Assembly (NCBI GenBank): GCA_934307335.1
Contig: CAKRCL010000013.1
Location: 1-34,759, forward strand
DNA length: 34,759 nucleotides
Source of the DNA: an uncultured Dorea sp.
GTDB lineage: Bacteria; Bacillota; Clostridia; Lachnospirales; Lachnospiraceae
Direction: 5' to 3'
Under the pieces are notes generated by a model. It worked only from the letters and a program-made list of their open reading frames with translations. It had not been told where the DNA came from and ran no database searches. Below are positions 16,215 through 24,518 of the stretch, piece by piece. The position numbers were made by a program, and so were the translations under genes. Numbering within the stretch: the first letter of the stretch is position 1; each line of letters opens with the position of its first letter.

Positions 16215-17159
16215 ATGTATGGATTAATATATAGAATATATTTTATATTAAAGAGAAAACAAAAAAAGAAAAAAGAAAAAAACAAGGATACAGGTTTTAT
16301 AATTCAAAAATTATTAGACAAAATAGAATGGTACTATAATATTTTAATAAAAGAAAAATATGAAAAATGTAGCATTTCTGAAAATATACTTGAAAAAAAG
16401 AAAAGAAAAGAGCGTATAATAGTATCTTTAACATCTTATCCAAAAAGAATAGGTGAAGTGTGGATTACGATTGAGACTTTATTGCGTCAGACAGTGAAAC
16501 CAGATATGATTATTTTGTGGCTTGCAGATACTCAGTTTAACGGAATAGAAAGTTTGCCTAAAAAGTTAATTGATTTACAAAAAAGCGGATTGACAATTCG
16601 CTTTTGTAAAGATTTAAAGAGTCATAAAAAGTATTTTTATACGATGCAAGAATATCCAGAAGATTTGATAATATTAGTAGACGATGATATGTTTTATCCA
16701 TATGACATGATAGAAAAATTATTAAAGTTACATTATGAATATCCACAGGATATTTGCACAATGACTGCGCAGGTAATAGGTGATGATATCACAGTGGTTC
16801 CATCGAAATGGAAAAATCCTGATTTAAGTCAAAAGTATCAACATTCTACCAAATTGCAGATTTTTACAGGAAGTGGTTCACTTTATCCGCCAAATTCATT
16901 AAATGCACAAGCTTTCAATGAAGAAGTAATGAAAGAGTTATGTCCATATGCAGATGATCTTTGGTTAACGTTTATGGCAAAATTAAACGGAACAAAAGTG
17001 ACTACACAATATCCATGGAGAGCATTCCCAATAACAATTTATGGTTCTGGTATCGGAAGTTTGTATTATATAAATGCTGAAGAAGGGCAGAACGATGTTC
17101 AGTGGAAGGCATTGTTGAATTATTTTAAAGTACAATTAGGAGAAGTTGAATATGAATAA
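16215..17159 (+). CDS. Putative glycosyltransferase with a DDDMFYP metal-site motif
   Basis: 314 residues. An N-terminal hydrophobic/basic segment (first ~25 residues, then a run of Lys) suggests membrane association. The core opens RIIVSLTSYPKRIGEVWIT, followed by VKPDMIILWLAD and LIILVDDDMFYPYDMIEKL, which reads as a DXD-type nucleotide-sugar metal site. YADDLWLTFMAKLNG is a second conserved acidic motif near the C-terminus. The pattern resembles GT-A glycosyltransferases that accompany capsule loci of gut Firmicutes, though I cannot assign a CAZy family. AAGG abuts the start and AGG is 8 bases upstream, so the ribosome binding site is weak. The stop overlaps the following acyltransferase gene by 8 bases. 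Confidence 0.7.
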   Translation: MYGLIYRIYFILKRKQKKKKEKNKDTGFIIQKLLDKIEWYYNILIKEKYEKCSISENILEKKKRKERIIVSLTSYPKRIGEVWITIETLLRQTVKPDMIILWLADTQFNGIESLPKKLIDLQKSGLTIRFCKDLKSHKKYFYTMQEYPEDLIILVDDDMFYPYDMIEKLLKLHYEYPQDICTMTAQVIGDDITVVPSKWKNPDLSQKYQHSTKLQIFTGSGSLYPPNSLNAQAFNEEVMKELCPYADDLWLTFMAKLNGTKVTTQYPWRAFPITIYGSGIGSLYYINAEEGQNDVQWKALLNYFKVQLGEVEYE

Positions 17160-17811
17160 GATAAAAGAGTATTTGCGATTTCTTAGACGTATTCGGATTA
17201 TAAAATATTTTTACTTGAATTATTTTTGCAAAGAGATAATCCGAGTTGATAACAGTAAAATAATTCCGTATAAAAATGCTGTTATTAATATTGAAATAGG
17301 AGCACGAATTTATATTGCAAATGGAGATGTTGAAATAGGATGTAATTTGTTAAAAGGATCCAGGGAGGAAACAAGAATACGTTTAAGAGAAAATGCTGTT
17401 TGGGGATCCAACGGTGGATGTAAGATTTCTTATGGTTCAACAATAGAAATTCTTAAAGGGGCATTGCTTGACAGTAAATATTTTACGGTTAATAGTAATA
17501 GTATATTAATTGCAGCAAAAAAAATAAGTCTTGGACAAGATGTTATGATTGCAAGAAATGTTGTTATATATGATAGTGATTTTCATGAGATATATTATGA
17601 GGGAATAAAAGGTAACAGATCAAAAGATGTTATAATAGGCGAGCATGTCTGGATTGGTACAAACAGTATGATACTGAAGGGTGTTAATTTGAAAAAAGGT
17701 TGTGTAGTAGCAGCTAATACAATTGTAACTGAGAATGTAGAAAGTGAAAATCTTATTGGAATCAAATCAGAAATCAAGTGTATAAATAACCAGATTCAAT
17801 GGAAGAGATAA
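17152..17811 (+). CDS. Left-handed beta-helix (hexapeptide) O-acyltransferase
   Basis: 219 residues. Hexapeptide-repeat turns run from ~45 to the end. The catalytic-type region is YDSDFHEIYYEG, where His is the expected general base, followed by VIIGEHVWIGTNSMILKGV, the signature of WbbJ/CatB-like acetyltransferases. It probably O- or N-acetylates a sugar of the repeat unit in the cytoplasm, using acetyl-CoA. The N-terminal ~35 residues are basic/aromatic and replace the usual cap. ATG 17152 is 9 bases after AGGAG (17138-17142) and overlaps the previous stop by 8 bases, so the two genes are coupled. The acceptor is unknown. Confidence 0.85.
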   Translation: MNKIKEYLRFLRRIRIIKYFYLNYFCKEIIRVDNSKIIPYKNAVINIEIGARIYIANGDVEIGCNLLKGSREETRIRLRENAVWGSNGGCKISYGSTIEILKGALLDSKYFTVNSNSILIAAKKISLGQDVMIARNVVIYDSDFHEIYYEGIKGNRSKDVIIGEHVWIGTNSMILKGVNLKKGCVVAANTIVTENVESENLIGIKSEIKCINNQIQWKR

Positions 17812-17855
17812 AATGCTATGAAAGATTTTTTGATTAAAGATGTGGAGAATTAATT

Positions 17856-19370
17856 ATGTCGAGACAAAAGAATAGTATTAATAATCTTAAATGGGGGATT
17901 TTAGGAAATATAATCACTTCAGTTGTAGCAATTATTATTCCAAGATTATTTATCGTCAATTATGGATCTGAAGTGAACGGGTTATTATCATCAATTCGCC
18001 AAATTTATGTATATCTGGCTTTACTGGAAGCGGGTGTAGGTGATGCGTCAGTTGTGGCACTTTATGGACCTATTGGGAGAAATGATCATAAAACTGTTAA
18101 TAAAATCCTGGCAGCAACGCATTATTATTATAAAAAAATTGGGATAGCATATGCGGCGTGTGTGTTGGCATTGGGTGGAATATACCCATTGCTATTGGAT
18201 ACAACCATATCATATGGAACATGCTTTTGGGTCATTGTATTACAAGGTTCAGGAAGTGTTATTAGCTATTTCGTTCAGGGAAAATATAATATGTTGTTGC
18301 GAGTAGATAATAAAAGTTATATAACAACGAATCTTGCTACCGTAACATCAGTTATGACGGATTTGATACGAATAGTATTATTATTAAATGGTAAAAGTAT
18401 CATTGAAGTACAGGCTACATATTTAGTATTTAATCTTGCAAAAATGTTGTATGTAAGTTGGTACATAAAAAAGAATTATTCATGGATTGATCTATCAGTT
18501 ACTCCGGATTTTAAATCAATTTCACAGAAATCGGCGGTTATGGTTCATCAAATTTCTTCATTAGTGTTCAGTCATACAGATGTATTAATACTTACTTTTG
18601 TCTGTGGATTGAAAACAGTAAGTATTTATTCTATGTATGCAACGATTTATGGAATGGTTGATAATGTTATAAACATTATTTCTAACAGTGTTCAGGCGGC
18701 ATTGGGGCAGATATTCCATACAGATAGGAAAAAATTCTTGAAACTACAGGAAGCATTTGAAACTTATTATTTAGCTATTGTGTTTTCTCTTTTAACGATA
18801 GCATTTATATTTGCGTTACCGTTTATGAAATTATATACAAGAGGGGCGGATATAAATTATGTAGATTATAGATTACCAATATTATTTACGATGTATCAAC
18901 TCTTAAGTTATGGAAGAGCATCAAGTAATAATATTTTAAGTTTTGCAGGGGCATTTAAAGAGACTCAATGGAGAGCGGTATTAGAAGCAACAATTAATCT
19001 GGTGGTGTCTTTTATATGTGTATTTAAATTTGGAATATATGGCGTATTATTTGGCACTGTAGTAGCTTTGATATACAGGGCAAATGATATTATTTTATTT
19101 GCCAATAGAAGAGTGTTAAAAAGAAGTGCCTGGGCAACGTACCGTAGATGGATAACGGATTTTTTTGTTTTAATTGTGATAATAATTTGTTTTGAAAAAT
19201 TACAATTAAGAATTGAAACGTATACGAAGCTTTTGGTAGCTGGTATTTGGGTTAGCATTGTGGTTGTAAGTATTTTTATAGTCGTAGCAAGCGTTATAGA
19301 GAAACAGGCTAGGGAGACGGCGATATATTATATTAGACAGATGATACTAAAAAAAGAGGAAGGATATTAA
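17856..19370 (+). CDS. Wzx-type polysaccharide flippase (MOP superfamily)
   Basis: 504 residues, with about 12-14 hydrophobic segments spread over the full length, the size and layout of Wzx/RfbX exporters that move undecaprenyl-PP-linked repeat units across the membrane. The opening NNLKWGILGNIITSVVAIII and IPRLFIVNYGSEVNGLLSS is typical for Firmicute members. ATG 17856 follows GGAG (17843-17846) at 9 bases. With the EpsG-type polymerase this marks a Wzx/Wzy-dependent pathway rather than an ABC-transporter pathway. It is the only flippase candidate in the window. Confidence 0.9.
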   Translation: MSRQKNSINNLKWGILGNIITSVVAIIIPRLFIVNYGSEVNGLLSSIRQIYVYLALLEAGVGDASVVALYGPIGRNDHKTVNKILAATHYYYKKIGIAYAACVLALGGIYPLLLDTTISYGTCFWVIVLQGSGSVISYFVQGKYNMLLRVDNKSYITTNLATVTSVMTDLIRIVLLLNGKSIIEVQATYLVFNLAKMLYVSWYIKKNYSWIDLSVTPDFKSISQKSAVMVHQISSLVFSHTDVLILTFVCGLKTVSIYSMYATIYGMVDNVINIISNSVQAALGQIFHTDRKKFLKLQEAFETYYLAIVFSLLTIAFIFALPFMKLYTRGADINYVDYRLPILFTMYQLLSYGRASSNNILSFAGAFKETQWRAVLEATINLVVSFICVFKFGIYGVLFGTVVALIYRANDIILFANRRVLKRSAWATYRRWITDFFVLIVIIICFEKLQLRIETYTKLLVAGIWVSIVVVSIFIVVASVIEKQARETAIYYIRQMILKKEEGY

Positions 19371-19517
19371 AAATGTTGTAATAATTTGTAGTATGTTAAA
19401 AATAAATGGCATGTAAAAGAAGTTTTCGTTTTATCAAAAAACTTATCAAGAAGCAAATTCTAGAATTAAGAAAAGTTAGTTGTATTTGTGTGTAAGATTA
19501 GAAGAAAGAGAAATGAA

Positions 19518-20303
19518 ATGAAAGAAAATTTGTTATTAAAAAAAATACTGCTTAAGATATTTAACAGAATTTCAGCGGATAACAATTATTTAAAGGTTGA
19601 AAGTATTCATTTTAAAAATAATCATTTACGAATAGAGGGAAATGAGAATAGTCTTCAATGTGAAAAGCAGAGTTTTTTTAGAAACAGTCATGTGTATATA
19701 AAAGGAATGGAAAATAGGATTAGCATTGATATAGAAACAGAAGTTTATGGGAATAATATGCAAGTCCTTTTTGTAAATGGAAGCAATAATCAGATTTTAA
19801 TTGGGAAAAATTGTGTTATAAGAGATACAACATTTTTTATTAATGGAAATAATAATGTAATTTGTCTTGAAAATAATGTATCCGTTTATGGCGCAGAATT
19901 TCATATAGAGCAAGATAATAATTGTTTAAATATTAAAAAAGGAACAACATTTCACGGAAGAAATGGATATCCCGTGCATATTGCACTAGATGAGGGAAGT
20001 AGTATTACGATTAATGAGGATTGTATGTTTTCTAATGGAATTCAAATACGTTCTACAGACTCGCACAGTATTATTGATTCGACAGGAAAACGAATAAATT
20101 ATGCAGAAGATATAACTATAGGAGAACATTGTTGGATCGGGTTGGGGTGCATTATCTTAAAAGGAACAACTATTGCGCCACATACAGTAGTGGCAGCGGG
20201 ATCAATATGTACAACTGAATATCATAAAGGGAATTGTATAATTGCGGGGAATCCTGCAAAGGTAGTAAAAGAAAATATTGATTGGGATAGAAAATATTTG
20301 TGA
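19518..20303 (+). CDS. Hexapeptide acyltransferase with an extended Asn-rich beta-helix
   Basis: 261 residues. The last ~100 are a clear WbbJ/CatB-like acetyltransferase end: RSTDSHSIID with the catalytic-type His, EDITIGEHCWIGLGCIILKG, and the terminal AGSICTTEYH and IIAGNPAKVVKENIDW motifs. The first ~150 residues are unusual: repeated short beta-strand turns rich in Asn and Gly (EGNENSLQ, KGMENRIS, NGSNNQIL, NGNNNVIC, EQDNNCLN), suggesting an extra beta-helix domain. Start chosen at ATG 19518, after a weak AGAAAGAG site; GTG at 19488 is possible. It lies 147 bases after the flippase, the largest gap so far in the cluster, so a separate promoter is possible though I see no good one. Probably decorates the glycan. 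Confidence 0.82.
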   Translation: MKENLLLKKILLKIFNRISADNNYLKVESIHFKNNHLRIEGNENSLQCEKQSFFRNSHVYIKGMENRISIDIETEVYGNNMQVLFVNGSNNQILIGKNCVIRDTTFFINGNNNVICLENNVSVYGAEFHIEQDNNCLNIKKGTTFHGRNGYPVHIALDEGSSITINEDCMFSNGIQIRSTDSHSIIDSTGKRINYAEDITIGEHCWIGLGCIILKGTTIAPHTVVAAGSICTTEYHKGNCIIAGNPAKVVKENIDWDRKYL

Positions 20304-20337
20304 TTAAAATATTGGGTTTTTATACTATAGAAAGAGA

Positions 20338-20439
20338 GTGGAAGAAATAATTAAAGAAATCGTAAGGGGATACGGTGTTGGTAATCAGACTGATAGTAAA
20401 TATGATTTTTGTGATGTGTTGGTATTAGAATATAAATAG
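20338..20439 (+). pseudogene. Possible 5' stub of a gene truncated at the IS remnant
   Basis: A 33-codon frame starting GTG 20338 after AAAGAGA and ending at 20437-20439, right where IS-related sequence begins. The product begins MEEIIKEIVRGYGVGNQTDS and ends CDVLVLEYK; it looks like ordinary protein sequence but I cannot place it. Its position between an acyltransferase and a damaged IS suggests the rest was lost by insertion and deletion. A chance ORF is also possible. Confidence 0.35.
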
Positions 20440-20515
20440 TACAAGTCAAAATGAGAATTCCTTATAAGAAAAATCATGGTACAATGTAAGTACCGCATTC
20501 AAGGAGGATCTCATT

Positions 20516-21189
20516 ATGGTAAAGCACTATGACAAACAATTTAAGTTGGATGCAGTACTACCATGATCATAGGAACTTAGGACTGCAGGGTTGTGCTACA
20601 ATTTAGAAATTAGTCAGCAGACATTATCACGCTGGAAGAAAGAACTGCGTGAAACAGGTAATATTGAAAGCCGTGGTTCCGGTAACTATGCTTCTGATAA
20701 AGCAAAAGAAATCGCACGATTAAAACGAGAATTACGAGATGCACTTGAAGTATAATAAAACAATCAATATTCTGAAAAAATGACAGAAGCCATTTATCTC
20801 GAAGTTACTGAGATGGCAGAAACTGCCCATAAGGCAAAACGCCGAGTTTCTGGCTCTGGAATGTTGAAACATCTTGGCGTTTCTCATTCTGGCTATCATG
20901 TATGGCTAAAACGTGTTCCTTCCAATACCGAAAAAAGACGTGAAGCCGTAAAAGCTAAAATTCAAGATATTTATGATGAATTAAAACAGAATTATGGTGC
21001 CCCTAAAATCATCAAGGAATTGTGTAAAGAAGAAATCATCTCCGAACGTACCGGTGGTAAGTATATGAAGCAAATGGGTATCAAAGCCCAGTGGATCAAG
21101 CCATGGAACCATCACAACCAAAGATTCTGACTTCAGTAGCGAATTGAAAAATATCCTTGATGAACAGTTTAATCCAGAACATCCCAATG
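20516..21189 (+). mobile_element. Decayed, truncated IS3-family element (orfA and 5' orfB remnants)
   Basis: orfA: AAGGAGG then ATG 20516, MVKHYDKQFKLDAVLP, followed by two in-frame stops. It continues as an HTH protein (ISQQTLSRWKKELRETG) and a leucine-zipper-like end (AKEIARLKRELRDALEV) before a 1-base frameshift; the shifted frame reads KTINILKK and stops at 20781. orfB starts in an ATGA overlap at 20780, as in IS3 elements. It runs as the HTH_21-type region (KRRVSGSGMLKHLGVSHSGY) to about 21110, suffers a frameshift, then reads TKDSDFSSELKNILDEQFNP and stops resembling transposase at about 21189. The entire DDE catalytic domain is missing. The element cannot transpose. Terminal inverted repeats were not identified with certainty. 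Confidence 0.85.
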
Positions 21190-21212
21190 TAAGCGCTTTA
21201 GTTAAGCGCTTA
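21190..21212. repeat. Short hairpin at the truncation point of the IS
   Basis: TAAGCGCTT (21190-21198) and AAGCGCTTA (21204-21212) are perfect inverted copies around a 5-base centre; each arm is itself mostly self-complementary (AAGCGCTT). It starts exactly where transposase similarity ends, so it may mark the deletion junction. It could also act as a weak hairpin in the message. Confidence 0.5.
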
Positions 21213-21274
21213 TCATTAAAAAGAATACAATTTTGTTGTTGGACATTTATTAAGAAGAGTAAAAGGAGGATATT

Positions 21275-21304
21275 GTGACTTATTTTAAGTACACAATTTA
21301 TTAA
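21275..21304 (+). CDS. Nine-codon upstream ORF coupled to the GT14 gene
   Basis: GTG 21275 lies 5 bases after AAAAGGAGG (21261-21269), the strongest ribosome binding site nearby. The frame encodes MTYFKYTIY and stops at 21302-21304, 5 bases before the GT14 start codon, which itself has only AAAGA upstream. Reinitiation after this mini-ORF would explain how the downstream gene is translated. It may be the remnant of a longer gene or chance. Confidence 0.35.
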   Translation: MTYFKYTIY

Positions 21305-21309
21305 AAAGA

Positions 21310-22206
21310 ATGAAGATAGCATTTTTAATTATGGTACACAATAATCCCACAATGCTTAATTGTTTTATCAAACAGCTTTTGCAGTATCAAGGATCCGTGG
21401 TTTTTATACATGTTGATGAGAAAGGATTGAATATTATACCGGATATTATTGAGGATCCAAGGGTAATTATTATTCCTGAACATTACAATGGCAGTTGGGG
21501 AGATTATTCTCAGATTCAGATGGTAAATGCATTAATAAAGAATGCAGTAAATAGTGGTGATTTTGATTATTATTCACTTCACAGTGGTGTTGATTTATGT
21601 GTGAGAGAAGTATCAGAATTCGCTGATTATCTTTCAAAAAATAATCTTTATGGTTTTTATGAATGTACTAAACTTCCGAGTACCTGGCAGTATGGTGGTG
21701 GATTGGGAAGAGTTGCATTAAAATGGCCAAAATATCTTCGACGAAGAGCAGTAGGGTATCAACTGCCAAGGGTATTAAGAGCTATATATGGCAGATTGTT
21801 TTCAGTAGGGATAATAAAGGGAAGAAAGATTCCTGAGAAGTATGAATTATTTGGCGGATCTGCATGGTTCACAATTAGAAGTGATTGTGCGAAAGATTAT
21901 GTTCATTTTCTTGAGGATAGTGAGTTTACAAGTCTATTTGTAAATGCACTTTGTGGAGATGAAATTTACTATGTAAGTATCTTCCAGATGTGCAAAGGAA
22001 ATAAAATGGTGAATAATAAGAGCAATCTTAGATTTATAGACTGGAAGGAACGAGGTCAGCATCCGGGACCAGGAAGTCCGAATACAATTGACTGTTCCAT
22101 GATAGATGAAATTGAAAAGTCAGGTTGTTTTTTTGCCAGAAAATTTGATGCTAATTATGATAATGATGTTATTCAGTATTTTCTGGAAAAAACATCTTCA
22201 AATTAA
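21310..22206 (+). CDS. GT14-family glycosyltransferase (core-2/I-branching enzyme type)
   Basis: 298 residues. It opens MKIAFLIMVHNNPTMLNCFI, with VVFIHVDEKG, GSWGDYSQIQMVNALI and DYYSLHSGVDLCVRE, the pattern of bacterial GT14 (beta-1,6-GlcNAc/xylosyl-transferase-like) enzymes; the SGxDxP position of eukaryotic members is SGVDLC here. The GGSAWFTIRSDCA segment and the acidic ALCGDEIYYVSIFQ (the usual DE catalytic region) follow. Family members do not need a DXD motif. Start ATG 21310 has a poor ribosome binding site; the strong one at 21261-21269 serves a 9-codon ORF just upstream. It is the first intact gene after the IS remnant. Confidence 0.87.
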   Translation: MKIAFLIMVHNNPTMLNCFIKQLLQYQGSVVFIHVDEKGLNIIPDIIEDPRVIIIPEHYNGSWGDYSQIQMVNALIKNAVNSGDFDYYSLHSGVDLCVREVSEFADYLSKNNLYGFYECTKLPSTWQYGGGLGRVALKWPKYLRRRAVGYQLPRVLRAIYGRLFSVGIIKGRKIPEKYELFGGSAWFTIRSDCAKDYVHFLEDSEFTSLFVNALCGDEIYYVSIFQMCKGNKMVNNKSNLRFIDWKERGQHPGPGSPNTIDCSMIDEIEKSGCFFARKFDANYDNDVIQYFLEKTSSN

Positions 22207-22235
22207 AGCTTGTTTTCATGTTAAGAGGTGATTGG

Positions 22236-23207
22236 GTGTATAAAGAGAACTTAATATCAGTAATTGTTCCAGTGTTTAATACAGAAGAGTATTTAAATAG
22301 ATGTTTGGATTCAATTATCAACAGTACATATAAAGAATTGGAAATAATATGTGTTGATGATGGTAGTACAGATTGTTCTGCTGAAATATTAGAACAGTAT
22401 GCTTCTATTGATAATCGTATAACTATAATTCACCAAGATAATCAAGGGGTTTCAGTAGCACGTAATAAAGGATTGGAAAGTGCTGTAGGAGAATATGTTT
22501 GTTTTATTGATTCAGATGATTGGATTCATGAACAGTTTTTTACATATTTACACAGAGCAATAACCGAAAATGCCGCAGATATTGCACTTTGTGATTTTAA
22601 ACGTTGTGATGAGTCATATTTATTTCCACAACCTAAATATGACTGCGAGAATTTGTCAATTTATAATCTGATGACAAATCAGAATTACAAAAATTTTGTA
22701 AATAAATTATTTAGACATACAGTCATTTCTAATGAGCGTTTTATGTCTGGAAAAGTGATTGAGGATGCAATTTATATTATAGATATTTTGACAAAGAATC
22801 CAAACGTAAGGAGTGTTAAGGTTAATTGTACTTTATATGCATATTTCCAAAGAAGTGGATCCTTAGTATCAGGAATTTCTGTTGATTTGGTACGGCATTT
22901 AGCGGATTATACAATGCAAAAGTTAGTAAGCCTTGAGGATCAAAATCTAAAAGGTGTTCTGGCAGAAGATGTTATAAAAAGAATGTTATATGTCAGATAT
23001 TATTATTTATTGAAAAAAGAGCGAATAGCTGCTGCAGAGTGTAATGAAGTGATTCGTTCAATGTTAACTTTGCTTAGCCACAGAAAAGTGAAATATATAG
23101 TGTTGTACCTTATCCCTGAACTGTATCGGCAGTTCAGATTACGGAATGATTCGTCTATGAAGACATTTGAAAAAAATGTAAAGAGTAGTGATCATCAGTG
23201 TTTATGA
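22236..23207 (+). CDS. GT2-family glycosyltransferase
   Basis: 323 residues from GTG 22236 (329 from ATG 22218). It opens NLISVIVPVFNTEEYLNRCL, with CVDDGSTDCSAEIL, GVSVARNKGLESA and CFIDSDDWIHEQF, then VIEDAIYIIDIL as the acceptor-side acidic motif. GTG 22236 is preferred because AGAGG (22224-22228) is 7 bases upstream, while ATG 22218 has no site. It lies 29 bases after the GT14 gene. It groups with the SxARN subgroup of GT2 seen in the genes at 11117 and 14295. Donor unknown. Confidence 0.88.
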   Translation: MYKENLISVIVPVFNTEEYLNRCLDSIINSTYKELEIICVDDGSTDCSAEILEQYASIDNRITIIHQDNQGVSVARNKGLESAVGEYVCFIDSDDWIHEQFFTYLHRAITENAADIALCDFKRCDESYLFPQPKYDCENLSIYNLMTNQNYKNFVNKLFRHTVISNERFMSGKVIEDAIYIIDILTKNPNVRSVKVNCTLYAYFQRSGSLVSGISVDLVRHLADYTMQKLVSLEDQNLKGVLAEDVIKRMLYVRYYYLLKKERIAAAECNEVIRSMLTLLSHRKVKYIVLYLIPELYRQFRLRNDSSMKTFEKNVKSSDHQCL

Positions 23208-23327
23208 TGGCTTATCAGACCAAACAGAAAAAATCGAAAGTCCATAGTATATGAATTGTATTCGCTCACGACATTAAATGAAAGGAAAAGCGATAATTTA
23301 TTTTTTAATTATCATATAAGAAAAGAC

Positions 23328-24194
23328 ATGAAAGAGATATCTAAAAAAATACTTCATGGGCCATTGGCTCCAATGGCGTCTATACTGTTTCGATGTATTT
23401 CAAACATTGAATATTGGTATTTTGAACGGAAATGGAAGAAGCAGGGTTTTCCTATGCCGGATCAGGAAGAAGTAGAGTTTGTGCGTGAAAATGTAACTGT
23501 TATCTTCAAGTCCTTTGAACGTCAAAAAATGGCAAAGCGTTTGTATGAGAATTTGCAGAAATATTATCCGGGAGTACGGGTCGTGATTGCAGATGACAGC
23601 AGGAAGCCGCTGGATTTGCAAGGAGACTCGCTTACGATCGTTCAGCTGCCATTTAATAGTGGGCTTAGCTATGGGCTTAATCAGGCGCTTGAAAGGGTAG
23701 ATACGCCGTATGTCATGCGTATGGATGATGATGAATTACTTACAGTAAGGACGCGGTTAGGAAAGCAGGTAGAGTTTCTGGAGAGATATTCAGAAATTGA
23801 TATTGTTGGTTTTTGCGTACTGACAGCGATACGCTGCCAGAATCCGGACGAAGCGGTTAGTGAGTTTACCAGATTTAGTATGAAAGATGCGCCGAAACCG
23901 TTATTAATCCCGCATATGACACGCGTAGACGGCAATCATTTCGTTATGGGCAAGGTACCGAACATTTATGTTGCCAGAACTGATAAAATCCGCAGTATTG
24001 GCTGGGATAGCAATATTCGCATGATGGATCATCAGGATTTTTTCTGGAGAGCATCCGGAAATTTGGTAACCACCATTGCGCTGGGAACAGCAGTGTTTCA
24101 TTATCACAATCCGTTTGACAGATATTATCAGCGGTTTCGACAGGATGTATCGGGTGATAAGGAGTATATTATTAAAAAAAATAAAAAATTTTAA
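23328..24194 (+). CDS. GT-A glycosyltransferase (GT2-like), last gene of the cluster
   Basis: 288 residues from ATG 23328. The N-terminal ~30 residues are amphipathic (MASILFRCISNIEYWYF). The GT core has VTVIFKSFERQKMAKRLYEN, VRVVIADDSRKPLD, NSGLSYGLNQALERV and the metal site VMRMDDDELLT, with a late MMDHQDFFWRASGN that fits the catalytic acidic pair. The start is uncertain: ATG 23328 has only AAGAAAAG before it, and the frame stays open to a TTG at 23256. Two tiny ORFs (23251 and 23277) lie between. From about 23.4 kb base composition returns to the host-like level seen at 3.5-7.1 kb, so this gene may be the conserved right border of the variable block. Confidence 0.8.
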   Translation: MKEISKKILHGPLAPMASILFRCISNIEYWYFERKWKKQGFPMPDQEEVEFVRENVTVIFKSFERQKMAKRLYENLQKYYPGVRVVIADDSRKPLDLQGDSLTIVQLPFNSGLSYGLNQALERVDTPYVMRMDDDELLTVRTRLGKQVEFLERYSEIDIVGFCVLTAIRCQNPDEAVSEFTRFSMKDAPKPLLIPHMTRVDGNHFVMGKVPNIYVARTDKIRSIGWDSNIRMMDHQDFFWRASGNLVTTIALGTAVFHYHNPFDRYYQRFRQDVSGDKEYIIKKNKKF

Positions 24195-24400
24195 CTTTTT
24201 TTGCGATTTCGCGTCAGTTTTTTGCTGTGAATGTGTCTTATATAATGAAGGGCTTTTCTGAAACTGCATAGTACGTGGTGATTATAAGGGATGATAATTT
24301 ACTGTGTGCTATGAAAAGAATTTCGAAAGGAGTGTATTTTAGACAAAAAAGAGTGGAAGGGGAAGCGTAAATTGACTATCGCTATACAAATAACTTTCAC
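24195..24400. other. Intergenic tail of the polysaccharide cluster, no convincing gene
   Basis: About 200 bases with T-rich and mixed sequence. Two very short frames with upstream GGAG-like sites exist (12 codons from about 24333, 11 codons from about 24373). Neither is supported by length or recognisable sequence. No promoter of good quality is seen. Confidence 0.4.
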
Positions 24401-24442
24401 GAACTAAAAAAAGAACTCAAATTTGAGTTCTTTTTTTAGTTC
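24401..24442. terminator. Perfect 42-bp palindrome, bidirectional terminator
   Basis: Bases 24401-24421 are exactly the reverse complement of 24422-24442, with the centre CAAATTTG. The arms carry GAACTC cores flanked by runs of seven A or seven T. As RNA the stem has an internal A-run/U-run and terminates either strand. It ends the polysaccharide operon on the plus strand. Confidence 0.85.
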
Positions 24443-24518
24443 ATGAGTTATAAATTTGATTTTGTTTATATAAACTTAAAAATAATGTTAAGATCTAAAA
24501 TATAAGATTAAGGAACTT

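Noticed and set aside
24333..24409. Two very short ORFs with GGAG-like upstream sites after the polysaccharide cluster
   Set aside because: Only 11-12 codons each, no recognisable sequence and no promoter; purine-rich sequence gives such sites by chance.
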